Below, in pieces: positions 23,440 to 39,399 of a DNA stretch of 64,000 bases (position 1 is its first letter; each line of letters begins with the position of its first letter). A program made the position numbers and the translations under genes. Below the pieces are notes generated by a model. It was given only the letters and a program-made list of their open reading frames with translations. It searched no databases and was not told the DNA's origin. The DNA comes from Escarpia spicata (lineage: Eukaryota; Annelida; Polychaeta; Sabellida; Siboglinidae): assembly GCA_963995525.1 (NCBI GenBank), contig OZ023206.1, forward strand, positions 22,114,131-22,178,130, read 5' to 3'.

Positions 23440-26400
23440 TAATGCGTTATCTGTGGTTGTACTTGTATGGTCATTCAAGAAGCTGCAATGCTGGGTGTAT
23501 TCAAACAAATCTGTGGTTGTACTTGCGTGGCAAACAGTTCCCATTAATACATTCCAATACAATAAGTTTTGTTTAATTTGCATTACACTGATAATAAGTT
23601 CACGGAAACTGTTTGGCAGTATCTGCCTAACCTGAAGCAGAAGAGAAACAATGTTGGATCATCATCAATGTCACGATCATAGTCCATGCAATACGTGTGT
23701 TTTTCATGATGTAATTTGCCTGCAGTGAATGGAGAAATAAAACTGTTGAATTGCATTATGGTGTTATCTTTACTAAATAAGTGTATTTATTGTACAGGTG
23801 TATGTGCAAAAACTTCCACGCAACATAGGTGCATGTTCATATCAGTATGTAGGCATTTGTTATGCAAGATATACATTTTGACTGTCCTAGGAGTAATATG
23901 GAGTAAAGAATAAAACATCCCTGATACAATCTTTTCAGGGTTCAACTTAAATCTTCAAACACTGTATATACTTGATTTGTTTGTGTGTTGTTTATTGAAT
24001 CACATAAAAATTAATATATCACTTCAAATAGAAATGGGCCAAGAGGCCCTGAAGTCCTTGACTATATTGTGAGTTTGTAATTATTAATGAAATGTTTTTG
24101 CGAATCATAGTTGTAGATCATTAAGAGTTCATGATGGAAGTAAAGTGTTGACATGTTTAGTAGCTCTCTAGACTATATGCATGCTAGTGAAGATACACCT
24201 AGAAATAAAGTATTGGAGTAGACCATTTCGTGAATATTGTATAATTAGTTAATGTGTTATTAACACATACTGTCGGATTTTATCCCGATACTCTGCTATT
24301 TTGGCCGATTTCCAGTGGTTGTAGAAACCTTGCAGGAGAGTTGGTGAGCTGCAATCTCGCATGTAGCACAGTAAACATTAAGAAAATGCACATGCATTAT
24401 CTGTTCTCATTTTGCCCCTACCACCCTCCCCCAGAATGGGAAGAAGAAAGAGATGAACTATAATAAAACTTAAAAACAGTAGTAATGACAGTTAAAAACA
24501 GTGGTAACTACATAATACTGATATAACTGGAGTAACGGAATAGCTGCAACATGTATAATAAAACATCTGAATAATATTCCTTATCATTTTTGGCTAAATA
24601 TTAACCTTTTCGAGTATGCCTATGTTATTTTACTTTATATACACTGTACATGTATATTGTTTTCTACCTAAGTTATTTTATTTTAATCCTAGGTCATATC
24701 TTTGCAAAAATAGAGAAACAGTTACTGAACAGTTTTTGAAAAAATAGGCAAAATGCAAAAAAATTACCCGTTTTGGTGCCCTTGGAGGCCCTAGGGAGCT
24801 CTTAGAATGATTTAATCAAATACACATTTCTCGTGCATAGTGGCAGTGCCCTAAGATATGTCTATGCAGAATTACAGAAAAAGTTGCTAATGGGGGAAGT
24901 CGGACTCACAGTGATGGCAATAGTCCGTTGGACCTTCGGCCCAAAGGACTAAAAAAGGTAGGTAGGGACTACAGAACAAAATAATTACACATGCTGAAGG
25001 CAATTAATGGAATCAGTAGATGTGCACAACCAGTACTGTTTTGGATGCAACATTCAAACACCAGCAGGAATTGAACCTGCCACACATCACTGGACCACAA
25101 TGAACTCCACTGCTCTGATACGTGGTAACATTGCATGAATTACAACATAAAAAATAACAGTAATCTATTTCAAATGAGCTAATTTTGTTAGATGTTATAC
25201 ATTACATGCCATTTAATTTCTGAAAATCCTTACATTATTGGTTCATACAATACAGCTGTACATGTAAAACTAAAAATGAGTGCTTGTAAATAATGTAATG
25301 AACATTTTAAATAAATTATGTCATTAATACTATAATATTATGACTTATATGAAGAATGTTATGCTGAGTAGCTAGCAAACAAATCGAGCTGGTGGAAAAA
25401 GGAAATTGAAGAGCTCTACTGAACAGTGCCATTAATTGGACAATGGGTCACTTGACATAAGATGATGTCTGACTTTGTTCTGCCCCATTCTGTTCTGTGC
25501 GATATCTACTTGGAAGTTGTACATCACTTCGTGTTTCAAATGGATGTGTGCATCTGATAGCTTTGTGTATCAAAATGCATAGCAGTGCTATTAACTGGAC
25601 AATGTGTTAACTGACACAGTAGTGAAGAACATGCCTGACTTTGTTCTGCCACATTAGTTCCGTGTGGCTTCTGATGGGAATATGTACATCACTACATGTT
25701 TCAAATGGATTTGTGCAATCGATCGACTTGTGCATCCAAATGCACAACATTCCATCATTATTTTGCAAAATAGGAGTACAATGTACATAATAAAATGTAT
25801 GTTTTCTTATGCTCATCTTGCTTGGATTGTGTTCTACAGCATATTGTTCAACATTTGCTGAAACAAGTTTGTGTTAAATGAACTATACTGGGAGTAGTGT
25901 ATACAAAGGTGCCAACAAAGTTGATTTTACAATAATTAAAAAAATTCATAGTATAAATGTTCCACAACATTCCAAATATTGTAGGAATCTTCTTGAGTTA
26001 AATACACCAATGAGGACTGAAAACAATATTTTAAAATATGCGTTACTTTTAAAGTTTTGTAATTTTATAACTTTATTTCCATCATACAATGGCCATTTTA
26101 TGTCATCGAAACGGGAGTTCAACAGAAACAAATTTAATACCTTTTACTTTAAATGACGAGCAGAAATAATGATTGCACTCCCAGTACCAAATAAAACACG
26201 TTGTTACACTGATGCAATATATTTTAATATTTTGTCGACAATAATGTTGTTATGCTCTTTGTAGATCTACTAAAATTAAACCTTATGTACATAACCACCT
26301 ATGCTATTTTAATATTGTACATTATTTCATGTGATGTAATGTTGTATTTATACTGCTTATGGAAATAGCAGCTGGATTTAAGGTGCAAACAAAATGCTTT

Positions 26401-27200
26401 CATTATTGAATGTTTCTCGGCTTCAATAAGTTTCTGTTATCTAAACGTTTCAGTAAAACTAAACTTTAAAATGTATAGCCAGATGTACCAGGAGAAAAAG
26501 GAACATGATAGTACCATAGGTCAGATTTTGTATGTTTTTATATTCCAACAAAACCAATGCCAATCATTCAATATGTCATCGGCGGCTTCGTGCTTGGAGA
26601 TCTGGCGTTTTTTTTTTATAATCAATCCGTCTGTCATGAGCTGTCGTTATGTTCATTCTCCGTTTATTCCATATACTTTCCTTCTTTTCTTTGCTAAATC
26701 TGTGACATAAACAGCACCTGGTCCACGTTTCCTTTTGATAATTTTATCAGTCACGACTCATTCGCATGGCGGTGGCTAATCCAAATACACACATGTTGAT
26801 GACGTTTTTCTTGCATTTATTAACTCGACGTAGCTAATCGAAGTCTGACGGACAGTCCAGAATATTCATGAGAATGCTTTATACGGATCGTGAAAGTGGA
26901 AATTGCACGTACGTGCAGTTATTTTTTTGATATATTGTTAGAGTCATTAGTGATTACTAAAACATAATTCTAATGAAATAAAGGCATACAATTACATGAG
27001 ATAATCATTAGGATTATTTAATAACTGTGTACATTATAAAGAGATTAAAATTATCAAAGAATCGCTTTAAGTTTTACTATTATTATTTATTATCTTTAAT
27101 GTATACATCATGGCTAGCACAGTGCAGCATATAAAACAATATACATCATTACATTTTGCAACAAATTGTTAGTAAACACAAAATAATATATACTGACTGC
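23440..27200. other. No gene seen
   Basis: AT-rich; apart from the tandem duplication at 25420-25745 I find only short random frames. Confidence 0.6.
25420..25745. repeat. Diverged tandem duplication (about 165 bp, two units)
   Basis: Both units share 'gactttgttctgcc', 'tacatcacta/t' and 'tgtttcaaatggat' in order. Non-coding. Confidence 0.6.
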
Positions 27201-27219
27201 ATCATATTATAATAAATTA

Positions 27220-28840
27220 CCTCTGGTAGACAATATTAAAATACAGCAATAATTACTCAAACAAATAACCGTACTAAACACTCTCAGCTGCTGTCAACAT
27301 AAAGTTTAACGTAACCTTATTTAATTAATTCATTTAATGAAATATTGTGTATTTTATTGACTATGACAATAATAATTATTGTCAAAAAGTCAATAAAATT
27401 ATGAATTGTGGTCTATCCCCACATCTGAAGGCATCCATAAAATGGCGCCACCTACCGGAGTTACCGTTGGAATTAATAAATACAGTCGCGCCTCGTTATA
27501 ACGCGGATTCGGTTATAACGCGGTCGGTCGTGGACCCCGAATTTTTGCCGCCAGGGGGAACATGGGCGCTATGACAAACTATATTAACACGGTAATAACT
27601 GTCAATTGTTTTGTGTGAAGTTATCCCCGTCTTTGTCCACGGCATGTGTATATTGAAAGACTAGTTGGCGGACAATAAATTTAACGTTGACGTACAACTG
27701 CAACGAATCAAGTGCGAGGCGCGTCACTACGTTGCCGTTGTTTATTCTGCACTGCCAATGCTATCAAAGTTTCATTGACTATAATTATATTCAGTTTTAA
27801 CTTTAGGAACAGTAAATGTGGTGCGAGGTATTGTTTGTTTTGCGCCGACATCAAACGAATCGTTTCCAATCTGCTAGTCATGGCATGCTCATCATGGCTT
27901 CCGCGGATCGCCAGTTCGCCTGGTTTCGGCGCCGGGCGGCTTGTAATGTGCAATTGAAATTCACAAATACGCCTTGCTTAAGAATGGGTTAAATACGTTT
28001 TAATACAGCTTAGTAGACAAGATCAGTAAGCTAACATTGCGTAACAAATATTAGCTTTTCGCTGCGATGAACGCAAAGCTACTGCCTGTACTGGTGCGCC
28101 AAAATATTAATTCGTCAACCGCATATGAATTGGTGAATCGTAATTATTGTTCGGCACGGTAAATGTGCTTTCTAAATTGGTATTTTGATTGAAAGACGAA
28201 GTTAAGCCAATTGTGAGCATACTTATAGCTTTAAATCCTTAATAAACTCTAACACAGCGTTTCTCAATTCATTTGCGTATTCGGCTGCCGAGTGCCAGGT
28301 CATTATTTTAGATCTTACGTCAGCGGTACCATATTATCGTTCAGTTGACCGTGGCTTGTTAGTCCATTGTTTATTTTAAAACGGTACACAATTCATGAAT
28401 TTTATTCAGTTCAACATTGTCCAAAAGTGTACGACATTTAAACAGAATACACATTGGCTGGCAGTTTAATAAGCTTCATAAACTGCGTATAGACTGCGCG
28501 ACGTGCACACTTTGGTTGGCTTCGATGGCGTTCTTCGTGCAGTAGCGGTGTCGGTCGTCGTCGTAGCGCCCCTGACAGCAGATATGGGAACGCGCCACGT
28601 TTATAACGCGCCTCGTTTATAACGCGGATTCATTTCGTGGACCCCGACTACCGCGTTATAACGAGGCGCGACTGTACATGTAAAAACGAGTGAATTTCTT
28701 GTACATTTTGATGAATAAAAAACAGTAAATAATTTTTTTTATCACGTGATAATTGTACATGTGTAGAATAGGTGTTGTAGATATATTATGGTGTGACGTT
28801 TGGTGACTGTAGGTGACCGTTTTCTTGTTTTTTTCGAGGT
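27220..28840. repeat. Dispersed repeat split by the pogo-like MITE
   Basis: Parts at 27220-27480 and 28677-28840 match 13545-13690 and 14059-14300 (shared pieces: 'tcagctgctgtca', 'tggcgccacctaccggagtt', 'ttggtgactgtaggtga'). Origin unknown; about 500 bp when joined. Confidence 0.6.
27483..28674. mobile_element. pogo/Tigger-like MITE, 1.19 kb, TA target
   Basis: Ends are CAGTCGCGCCTCGTTATAAC and its inverse (GAGGCGCGACTG), flanked by TA on both sides (27481-27482, 28675-28676). 'Ttataacgcgg' is repeated several times just inside each end. No transposase frame remains. It interrupts a dispersed repeat. Confidence 0.8.
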
Positions 28841-29340
28841 GCGGCCCTTCTAAAAATGTACTACAATTTACTATGGTAAACCATGATAAATCCATAGTAA
28901 ATCATGGTAAGTTATAGTAAAGTATAGTATATTACATTTTACTATGCTTTCACCGTAGTAAATCCATATGAAGACATAGTAAACCATGATAAACTGTAGT
29001 AAAACCATAGTAAGTTATAATAAACCATAATATACTACAACTACATTTTACCATACGTTTGCCACGATACACTGTGGTAAATTCATAGTAAGCATGGTAA
29101 ACCATAACAAAACCACAGTAAATTAGAGTAAATCATAGTGCTGTACATTTTACTAAGCTTATACTATGGTATACCATGGTAAATGCAAAATACACATAGT
29201 AAACCATAGTAAATTATAGAAAATCATATGATACTACATTTTACCATGTTTTTACTGTTTGATACCACGGCCCATAGTAAATCCACATTATAACATGTAA
29301 TACATTCATAGTAACATATACCAGTGTTTTTTGTTTATAG

Positions 29341-29507
29341 TGCCTTTAAAATTGCCTAGTTATGAAACACTGCTAGATGCTCGTATGAAATTTCTATATA
29401 ATATTATCAGTAATATTGACAAAGAAACTGGAAGAAAAAATGAGGTTGTGCATATTGATTTAAATCTATACTGCCTACCTCAAACCATTATCCGCATTGC
29501 ACAATGA
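29341..29507 (+). pseudogene. HECT-like C-terminal exon remnant in the palindromic element
   Basis: After a possible acceptor (ttgtttatag) the frame reads PLKLPSYETLLDARMKFLYN and stops at 29505-29507. The pattern LP-x-Y-x-(S/T)...KFL..I resembles the end of HECT ubiquitin ligases, some of which ride on transposons. This is a weak match. Confidence 0.3.
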
Positions 29508-29531
29508 CAATTCTACCTTAGCTACCAGGAT

Positions 29532-30284
<753 letters not shown>

Positions 30285-32450
30285 AAGTTGCCCACATATG
30301 TACATGTAGATGCATAATTAATAATAATTGTAAAGTATTATCATTATGACACTGGGCTTTAAACTTCCCACAAAGTTGACAGTTTAGCTTACTTTTAAGA
30401 CTGTTCTATTTAATACAATTATACTATGCAGCTGTGATATCTTCCCTGTCAGGACTTCCAAAGGATGTAGTCCAAACTAAAAGTAGTTAATGGAATTTAA
30501 AAGTAAGAATCTCCTAGATCTTGTATAAATATGTCAGAATCTTAGAAGCCACTCAAGCCAGCCCTTATCAGTTAATTCACATTTACTGCCTGGCAGGCAG
30601 TCTCTTGGCCAGAGATTATACAGTAGTCCAGTGCAACCCATGTGTCCAGCAAGCCTGCTGTGCATTGACACCCAGGGCAGTGCTGGTGACAGGCTGACTT
30701 TGTAGTGCTCTGGTAAAGTCTAATGCACACCTTATATACTGTTATTATAAATCAGCTGTACATGTCAGATTATGATCATTGGGTTTATTAATGTGGACAT
30801 GGACACGAATGTAGCCATATCAATCGAACTTGTTGCGAAATACGCTTGTGGAGTGAAAACAAGTGCCATGGAAATGTGTCTTTGGTGTCAAATCTGGATG
30901 TATACATATGCTGTGCATTTTGTGGGACAAAAGGTAAGAATCCTTGTATTACGTTATTGTTTTGCAGCAGCTTGATGCACACGCATGTTGTTTCATCTTC
31001 ATGAAATATATAAGAACACACATTAATAATGTCATTATTAATTTCTTCTGATTACGAGTTTAATTTATCTTACTTTGAGATTGATCAGGTAAACTTAATT
31101 TAATAATAGTGAAATGTTATTGACTGTTTGTTAATTACACATAAGTAATTTTAATTCATGAATACATTGTAATTTTATTATACTTAGAATTATGCTGTAA
31201 GGCAAACTTATCAACTGATTGATGCAAGTATAGGCCTACACATAACATGCAATTTTGGTGCTATGGTTAACAGTGTAAGTTAAGGTTAACTTTTTTAGAA
31301 TACCAGTTCACAATTTCCCACAATGAAGTACCATAGAATGCACAGAGATCTGTGTTATCCTCCTTATCAGAACTTTCTAACTTCCAAGGATGCAGCAGGC
31401 AACTGCACTATCTCAATTGGTGGTCCTCTCTAAGGGCTGCATAATTAGGGGATATTGGTGATTCCCTTAATTACTGCCACTTTTATGACTAGCAGCCAGT
31501 TAATTCTCATCCACTGGTTAAGTATTACTCATGTATGCTGGCAAGCCCTGACATGCAGACTGTCATTTTCAGACATAAATCTGTTTGTTTTTATTACACA
31601 GGTGCAGAGCGACACAAATTCCAGGAGTGAGAGCTTTGCCACTTCATGGACACAATACGGAAATACCGGTACCATTGCAAAGATGCAGAAAATATTGCTG
31701 CCAAGTGATTCATGAAATGTAAACATGTATATATAGTTAATAAAGTATTTCATTATACTAAATGCATTGTTTACATTGATTCTTTCAGTTTTACGACATA
31801 CGTAGACTCATAGTATTGACTGTGATAAACCATAGTATAATGTTATATTCGCCATAGTAAACTATAGTAAAATGTTAGATTCACTGTATTTAACCATAGT
31901 AAAACGTTATATTCATAATAGTATATTGTGATAAAATGTACTATTTACTGGTATTTACTATGGTAAAATGTGGTATTCACTATAGTAAATCATAGTAAAA
32001 CGTGGTAGTTACCATAGTGAACTGTGCTAAAATGTGGTATTCACCATAGTAAATCAGGGTAAAATTAGGTGTTCACTATAGTAAACCACAGTAAAATGTG
32101 ATATTTACCATAGTAAACTGTGGTATTCACTGTAGTAAACCATACTAAAATGTGATATTTACCATAGTAAACTGTGGTATTCACTGTAGTAAACCACAGT
32201 ACAATTTTATATTTACCATAGTAAACTGTGCTATTCACTGTAGTAAACCATAGTAAAATGGGGTATTCACTATAGTATGTTGTGGTAAAATGTAGTGTTC
32301 ACTATAGTAAAATGTAGTATTTACTATAGTAAACCATAGTATTCACTATACTAAAACGTAGTAAATATTCTGCAAAAACACTAGTTTACTATAGTAAACG
32401 ATAGTAAATTTACTATAGTAAACCATAGTATTTTTTTTAGCAGGGGGGCC

Positions 32451-35400
32451 TAAGCCTAAGTTAACTGCAAAACTTACCAAAAGCAAAAGTACCCAAATTT
32501 ATTTCGAATAAGTATAACTACAAGGGCAAGGCATTTATTACTGTAGGCCTACAAAAAACTACATATCATTCTAACGCTATGCCTAAGGCTAAGCACGCTT
32601 GTGTAGACCCTTTCAATTACTACCCAAAATTTAAATTGTGAACCATAAATAATTCTTACGAAGGCCTAATTACGGCACCCTGGCCATTACCAATTAAACA
32701 TAAGGCCTAGGCAAAACGTCCGGTAATCACCATAATCGTCTTCAGAGATAATGCCCGGGCGTGATTAATAATGACAGTACTCAGACTCAGTCTCAGTAGT
32801 CAGTATGCCGATTGCCGAACGTCCACATAATCATCATCATTGTGTTCTAGTCAGTTACGATTGACGCATTCTACTTGGCATACTCACTTTTTGAATAAGA
32901 ATGCAACGCCAACGAGCTATCGAAGGTAGCATTATCATGATTTACTAAAGTCTAAAACATAAACTAACATATTTCACAAACTGGCATATTTCACAAACCG
33001 TTTCCCTCCATTTCTGTTCGTTAACCCGCCAACGGCGCCGTATCTGACTATATTCATGCGCGGCATGTAAATAAAGAAAATGCACGTAAATGGGTGACGT
33101 CATGTGCATGAACAGTCGGGCATTTAACGTTTCCCCTCCAGTAATGACTAATGGGGCTAGAATGACTGGTGATTAGGGAAAGAAAGCTACTTGATCTAGG
33201 ATTTAGTTATAACAGAGAAAACATTGTAATTACTATTTAATTATATATTATAAGTATACATCATATACCATGTAAGAACTGTTGCGTTGTTGTGAGTAGT
33301 TAACTTAGGCTTAGCAAGCGTTGTTTAACCCCTTTGACAAACGTATGAAACAGGTATTCAGTGCTTCCCTGCAGAGGCCTAACAAAATTGATCTTCTGGC
33401 CGGTTCAAGCCAGCAGGGTGATAGTGAACAGCTTACCCACTAGATGGGGTAGTAGAGATGTCCAGCAGTGTTAATAACCTGGCTGTGCATTGCCTACACT
33501 ACATGGCTACAGCAACAAATGCAGTAGCTTGGGTTTAATACATCACAGACAAGTTGTTCCCACTTCCCTGTAGCTGTCTATTGGATATTATATATGCATA
33601 TTACTGAATCCTAATGGACAGTCTTAAGAATTAAGTGAATGTAACATTGTTATTCCAATATGTTCTATTGTAGTTCTAGGAGAACATTAATAGAATGTAT
33701 GTATATTGTTATTCAGGTACTGGCTTATATAGGATGATGTGCGTTCATTGACCTACTACTACACACACTGACGTAGCTGTGGTGCGGTAAGCGTCAGAGA
33801 TTTATAGAGTATTATTTGAGTTTCCCCTGGATCATCCTTGTACCTTCTCTGTATTAATGTTAGTATGTAAAACTCTCACCGTGCCCTGGTATATTCTTAG
33901 TAAAGTATCAGTTACACATATAGTTGGCAACATTGTTGTAAAGAAATGTGAATGTGTTTCCCTTGTTAAGACAATGCTGCTTGTGTTATATGTATTCGTA
34001 GATTTGCTACCAGAGAACAGTGTTGGATACGTTGATTGTATTATGTATGTTTTATCTGTAATATCAATATGGACACAAGAGTGAATCTCTTTCACTTGCT
34101 AATGTATTTGTATTATGGATGTTAGCGAATTTGTAATTGTTTTAGCTATTTTGTATTTTCTTTTGTTTCTGTTGTAGAAATTTGGAAATTTACAGAATTT
34201 TACAAACTTTAGAAACTTACCTGTAAATATAAAGCATTGGAAGCAATGAATCGTTGTTGTCTCCCGATGCACCCACGCTTCATTTAGAATAAGGATTCCC
34301 CATGAATCTGAAAATCCCACTTGTGATGTTGTAGGGGTAAGATCACATTAAGGATTCGTTCGCTATTACCGAGTTAAAGAGTGCCCTTGAAAATAGTGTT
34401 TTGGTGTGATGTGTGGATTTCTTCGAGCACTTTTACATGGGACATGTTGGTCCAGTGTATACTGAATGTACTACTGCATTAGATCTCTCACGAGGTAGAA
34501 ATACATATGCGCTAGTCGCTCGCGTGTTTGCACGGTGGCTAATTTGCAGAACGCACCAATATTTCAAAACACGTCACCAGATTGGGGCGAAATTGAGGTT
34601 TTTTTTCTTAAACACGAGGTATGAGAATTTCAAGATTTTTCCACAGCACTTGTGTCAGAGGAGGCTAAATATGTTGACATTTTCAAGAAAATTGTTAGAC
34701 AGATTTTGCAGGAAATGAAGGCAACGTCATAATGGCCGCCTATATAAAATCTAATCTGGTTTTAACCTGTAGGCGTGGACGCATCACAGACACGGATCAC
34801 GGCTACTAACGTGGCTTATGGGGTATTCGCAACGCAAATTTATATTTAAAAAAAACAGTTACTTGTGCGTAGAGCATGTTCTCATTTCAAAACAAAAGTT
34901 CCGTTACCAGCCAGTCTTACACTATATAATTTATATGCATAATAGTTTTGATTGAGTCTACATAATTAATTGAGTCTACACTAATTAGCCACCGTGGCTA
35001 ATTAGTTAATTATTACCTATTAGAGGAATTTTTACCTATTAGCGGAAAAACGTAGAGATTAATAGAAAACTCCAATATTCACGGTTATATAAAAGCAAGC
35101 ACATGGTTACTCTCAAGCAGAAACAGGGCAGAACAAGGCTGGGAACAATGTGTTTATTTGTCTGTCTGAGGGCGTCGTCCTTCGTGTCATCCTGAAGAGG
35201 AAATAGTTGACCGTTAAGGATTAATTGTAGCAGAATTCTGGTACAGAAGTTGACCGTATGTCAGTTGACCTTAGATGTACCCTGGTTTTACGAGTTAACG
35301 GGAAGGTTATCCGGAAGCAACGCCGAGCAAACGTCGGCTGTCCCCCATCCCCATAGTATGACGACATAAAACTGCGCATACGTATTGTCATAATTCAAAG

Positions 35401-36830
35401 GAACACGTTACCATGCGTTTGCATCTTTACTGTTTAAAAGAGCGCTCCCAGGCTTGGCAAGAGGCTTAGCCAGTTCGTTTAAAATGTGACTATTTCAGAA
35501 CTTCGGAGAGGGCGGCAGCCGATATACAAAAGGAGAGACCTTGACGCTCTCCACGGGGGGCTACAAAAATGTTCTCCACATTTTAGAACATCCAAAATTT
35601 CAACAAACCGCCGGTTTGCATCATGTTTTATGTTTGAAGTCTTAAAAACGGCGCATACGTTGAAATGTAAAAGAGACGCTGACACACTTGTGTTGATGCA
35701 AAGCTGTACGGTCATTGTTGCCGATGATGATACTATACATGAATAAAATTAACATTCTTTACGAATCTGGAAAGCGTGTTTGATCAAATTATTGCCAAAC
35801 AAGAATACCCTTAGCCGTGAGGGAACGACAACAACAACGACACTACGATGCACGCGGCTTGGCGAGCGAACAACCCAAGGTGAGGCTCCCGTCCACAGCC
35901 ATTGCGTACCGCCCACACCGAGGGAAGGAAGAGTCGAGGGAGGGGGTCAAAAGCATTTACACATTGTGCAATATTCTTATATTTTTGTTTACCTTTACTC
36001 TTTGTGTTCTTTTTATATTCATATGGACATCAACAACCCTTCGTGGACGCATTTATTGACCAAGTCTTCAATCTGTTTGCTTAGACCCGGCCACCACACT
36101 GACCGTTTTGCACGTTCTCAGCATTTCGTGATTCCTTGTTGTTCTTCGTGGACCTTCGCGAGTATATCTGGATGCATTGCTGTTGGGATCACCAAACGGC
36201 TACCTTTCAGTAGTAATCTCTCCTGGATAGTAAGGTCTGCGCTGACTGGCAGGCAGACTTTCTCATCTGATTATAACTTTGGTCTGTCAGGCCACCCATG
36301 TACGCAGTAGTACGGATTCCTTCGACATGTTGCATTTTAGCGGAGATAGATCGTAGAAATTGGTGGTGCAGAAAAGTTGATAAACAAATGGAATTACTGA
36401 TTGATAAGTATTATTCTTGCCTTAATATCATTCATAAAGTTGCAATAAACATATATTGAGTAGCAGTTGTGCTTAAAGTTAGTTAGTTAAAGTATTTTAA
36501 GAACACCTTAGTATAGTGAGTGATAATAGGGCAACTCACTTAGCCTTCGATAAGTTGTAAACAAGATTTAACAAATCTTATTATGTGGTAGAATATATAG
36601 ATATAAAGTAACAACCATCAAACTTCTTACATAAGATAATATATGTGTAAGCCAGTACTTGCTAGATATTTTGATTTGATAACCTAAATAAATAAAGCAG
36701 CCAAACGTAACGTAATTGATTGTATTTAAATTAGGTCACTACCGGTAATGTTAGCGTTGGTGTTAGGATCAATAGTCGGCTGTGTAATTGAAATTTGTAA
36801 CCTAAAGTAGTACACAGGAAACAGTCTTTA
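32451..36830. other. No gene seen
   Basis: Contains scattered AT-rich DNA and frames of up to 176 codons (35780-36310) without recognisable domains or consistent splice signals. A fragment near 33110-33150 resembles the half unit of the hairpin array at 20690. Confidence 0.55.
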
Positions 36831-36875
36831 TAAAGACTAAGTTAGTTAAGTCATTAAATAAATTCTGATCGGGAT

Positions 36876-38080
36876 ATGGCGCCTTGCAAACGTCAAGTCA
36901 AGGCAAAGCGACACTTGGTGTGCGATCACTGCCACAGCTGGGTAAATTTTGCATTGTCCGGCTGTGGGAAGTCATGGGCAGAAACCATGGAGGAAGGATT
37001 CACCTTTCAGTGCATTGGGTGTTGGAAGGTGGAGTGTCTGCAGAAGGAGATAGTTAGGTTGACAGATATTGTGAAGGGAATGGAGAGGGGAATTAGCAAG
37101 GAGGCAGGTCGAATAGAGAGAGACGACAGGGAGAGAGGTGAGAATACTGCAAGACTGAAGGAGAATAGCGGTGGCAAGAAAACTGAGGAAAGGAGATTGA
37201 GAGGAGGGAAGGTGACTGGAGGGGAAGAAATTGGAAAATCGACAACAGAAAACGTGACAAGCGTGAAGGTGACAGGGAAGAAAGTGACCGTAGAGAAGGA
37301 GGGAGGGAAGATGGGACGGGAGGAGAGAGGAAAATGAGATGGGACGAAAGAAGAAGGGACGAAAGGAAGTGAGAGCAACTGTGATAGAAGAGAAGTCGAT
37401 AAAAGGGACGCTGACAGGAGGAAAGGTGACAAGAGAAAAAGCGACAGGAAAGAATGGATCGGAAGAGAATGTGACTGGAGAAGATGACAGGGGGGAAAGA
37501 CAACCAGACAGATGCAAACCGAAGAAGGAGCTATTCTAAGGCAGTGATTGAGGGGGCAATGAGGAAAGAGAGGGTGTTTATGGGCGACTCCATTATGCGA
37601 AAGACGGACAAGACGCTGAGCGAGGGGAAGGACGTTGTTGTTTGTTTACCGGGGGCTAGGATTGAACATGTAACTGACATGGTAGAGAAGGTATTGGGAC
37701 ATGGCAAGGGGGGTCTATACTGGTACATGTAGGAACAAATAATGCAGACAGGGAGGGAACAACTCCGATAGTACAGAAAGTTAGTGAGGAAGCTAAAGAA
37801 GACGAGAGTTGAACAGGTTATTCTGTCAGGAATGTTGCCAGTAATGGGAGGAAGGGGGGCAACTTATAGAAACTGCAAGAGGATGGCGATCAACGCACTA
37901 GTTGAGCAGATGTGTGAAGAAGAGGGGGTGGGATTCACAGATTTATGGGGATACTTTGTTGGGAGGGAAGATATGTACATGAGAGATGGCCTCCATCTTA
38001 GTGGAAAGGGGGCAGCAGTTTTCTCAGAGAACCTGCTGCAATATGTTGACAGTGGGACAGGTTGCATCTATTTAAACTAG
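36876..38080 (+). pseudogene. CR1 ORF1 (zinc-finger-like plus SGNH esterase), frameshifted
   Basis: The first part (from ATG 36876) has paired Cys/His residues (CDHCH, CIGCW), then a Lys/Glu/Gly-rich repetitive stretch. The second part has esterase signatures: VFMGDSIMRK (Ser block, near 37580), VHVGTNN (about 37725) and RDGLHLSGKG (Asp/His block, about 37984). Frame changes occur near 37335, 37480 and 37730. Esterase-bearing ORF1 proteins are known in CR1 elements. Confidence 0.78.
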
Positions 38081-38187
38081 ATTCGCAGGGGGACTCACAG
38101 AAAAGCCTGAAAATGGAGGCATAGATAAAGACAGCACAAATAAATCAGCAAATAACAGTCTGGAAAACTCTTCTGAAGCTGGATATA

Positions 38188-39399
38188 AATGTGTTTGTTT
38201 AAATGCAAGGAGTATAGTCAACAAAAGAAATGAACTAAACATTACGGTAGAAGATATTGACCCTCATATAATAGGTATAACCGAATCCTGGACCACCACC
38301 GATATATCAGATGCTGAATTGGGACTGACAGGATATGTAATGTTTAGAAAAGATAGAATAGGAAGAAAGGGAGGTGGAGTTATTTTATATATTAAAGAAT
38401 CTATTCAGGCTTATGAAATAAAATTAAAAAGAGATTGCGAAGAAGCTGTTTGGTGTAACATAGTTACAGGAAACTCAACGTTAACAGTTGGGTTAGTTTA
38501 TCGAAGTCCAAACATAAGCATAGAGGAGAATGAAAAAATACAAAACGCTATAAGGGAAGTAAGCAAACGGGACTGTATTATTATGGGGGATTTTAACCAC
38601 GGGCATATACAATGGAAATCTCTACAGAGTATGGGGAGTGAGGACAAAAAGTTTTTTGTTTTAGTTCAAGATACATTCCTTTCTCAACATGTGCTAGAAC
38701 CAACCAGGGGTGAGAATGTGTTAGACATAGTTTTGTCCTCACAGAATGAATTAGTTGACAATGTCAAGATATGTGAGCCACTGGGGAGTAGCGATCACAA
38801 CCAGATACAGTTTACCATCAAAGTAAAATCAGAAAGGAATAGTAAAAAGCAGTATAGGAGAAATTTCCACAAAGGAAGGTATACGGACATGGGGAAATAT
38901 TTAGCAAAGACAGACTGGAATAACACACTGAAAAATAAGACAGCAACAGAATGCTGGAATATATTAAAGAGTGAAATTAAGTGCATAGTCGATACATTTG
39001 TACCCTTCAAAAAACAAGGGAAACGGTCCAAAAAGAAACACTTATGGAATGAAGCCATTAGAAAAATTTAGTATAAACAAATGATGTGGAAGTCATATAG
39101 ATGTACTGGAAATGATGAAGATTACAACAGTTATAAAGAAGCACTTAACCAAGCTACAGCTGAAATTAGAAATTCAAAGAGAAGCTATGAACAACAATTA
39201 GCTAGTAATATAAAACATGACAGCAAGAGTTTTTATGCGTATGTTCGAAGCAAACAGAAAGTTCAAGATAAGGTCGGTCCTCTAGAAGATAGTGCTGGAA
39301 ATATAATATCAGAGGGATTCTTAATGGCAGAAGACCTGAATGAGTACTTTAGTTCAGTGTTTACCAGGGAAGATATTAGTTCACTGCCAGTACCAGAGG
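38188..39399 (+). pseudogene. CR1 ORF2, endonuclease part
   Basis: Apurinic-type endonuclease motifs in order: LNARSIVNK, GITESW, GGGVILYI, GLVYRSP, MGDFNH and SSDHN. A TAG at 39069-39071 interrupts it, after which the linker continues until the Kolobok insertion at the TTAA at 39400. Confidence 0.85.

Noticed and set aside
34413..34718. Plus-strand frame of 101 codons
   Set aside because: No domain, no splice context and no paralogue in the window; treated as random.
36972..37517. Minus-strand Ser/Phe/Leu-rich frames up to 181 codons
   Set aside because: Antisense of the purine-rich part of CR1 ORF1.
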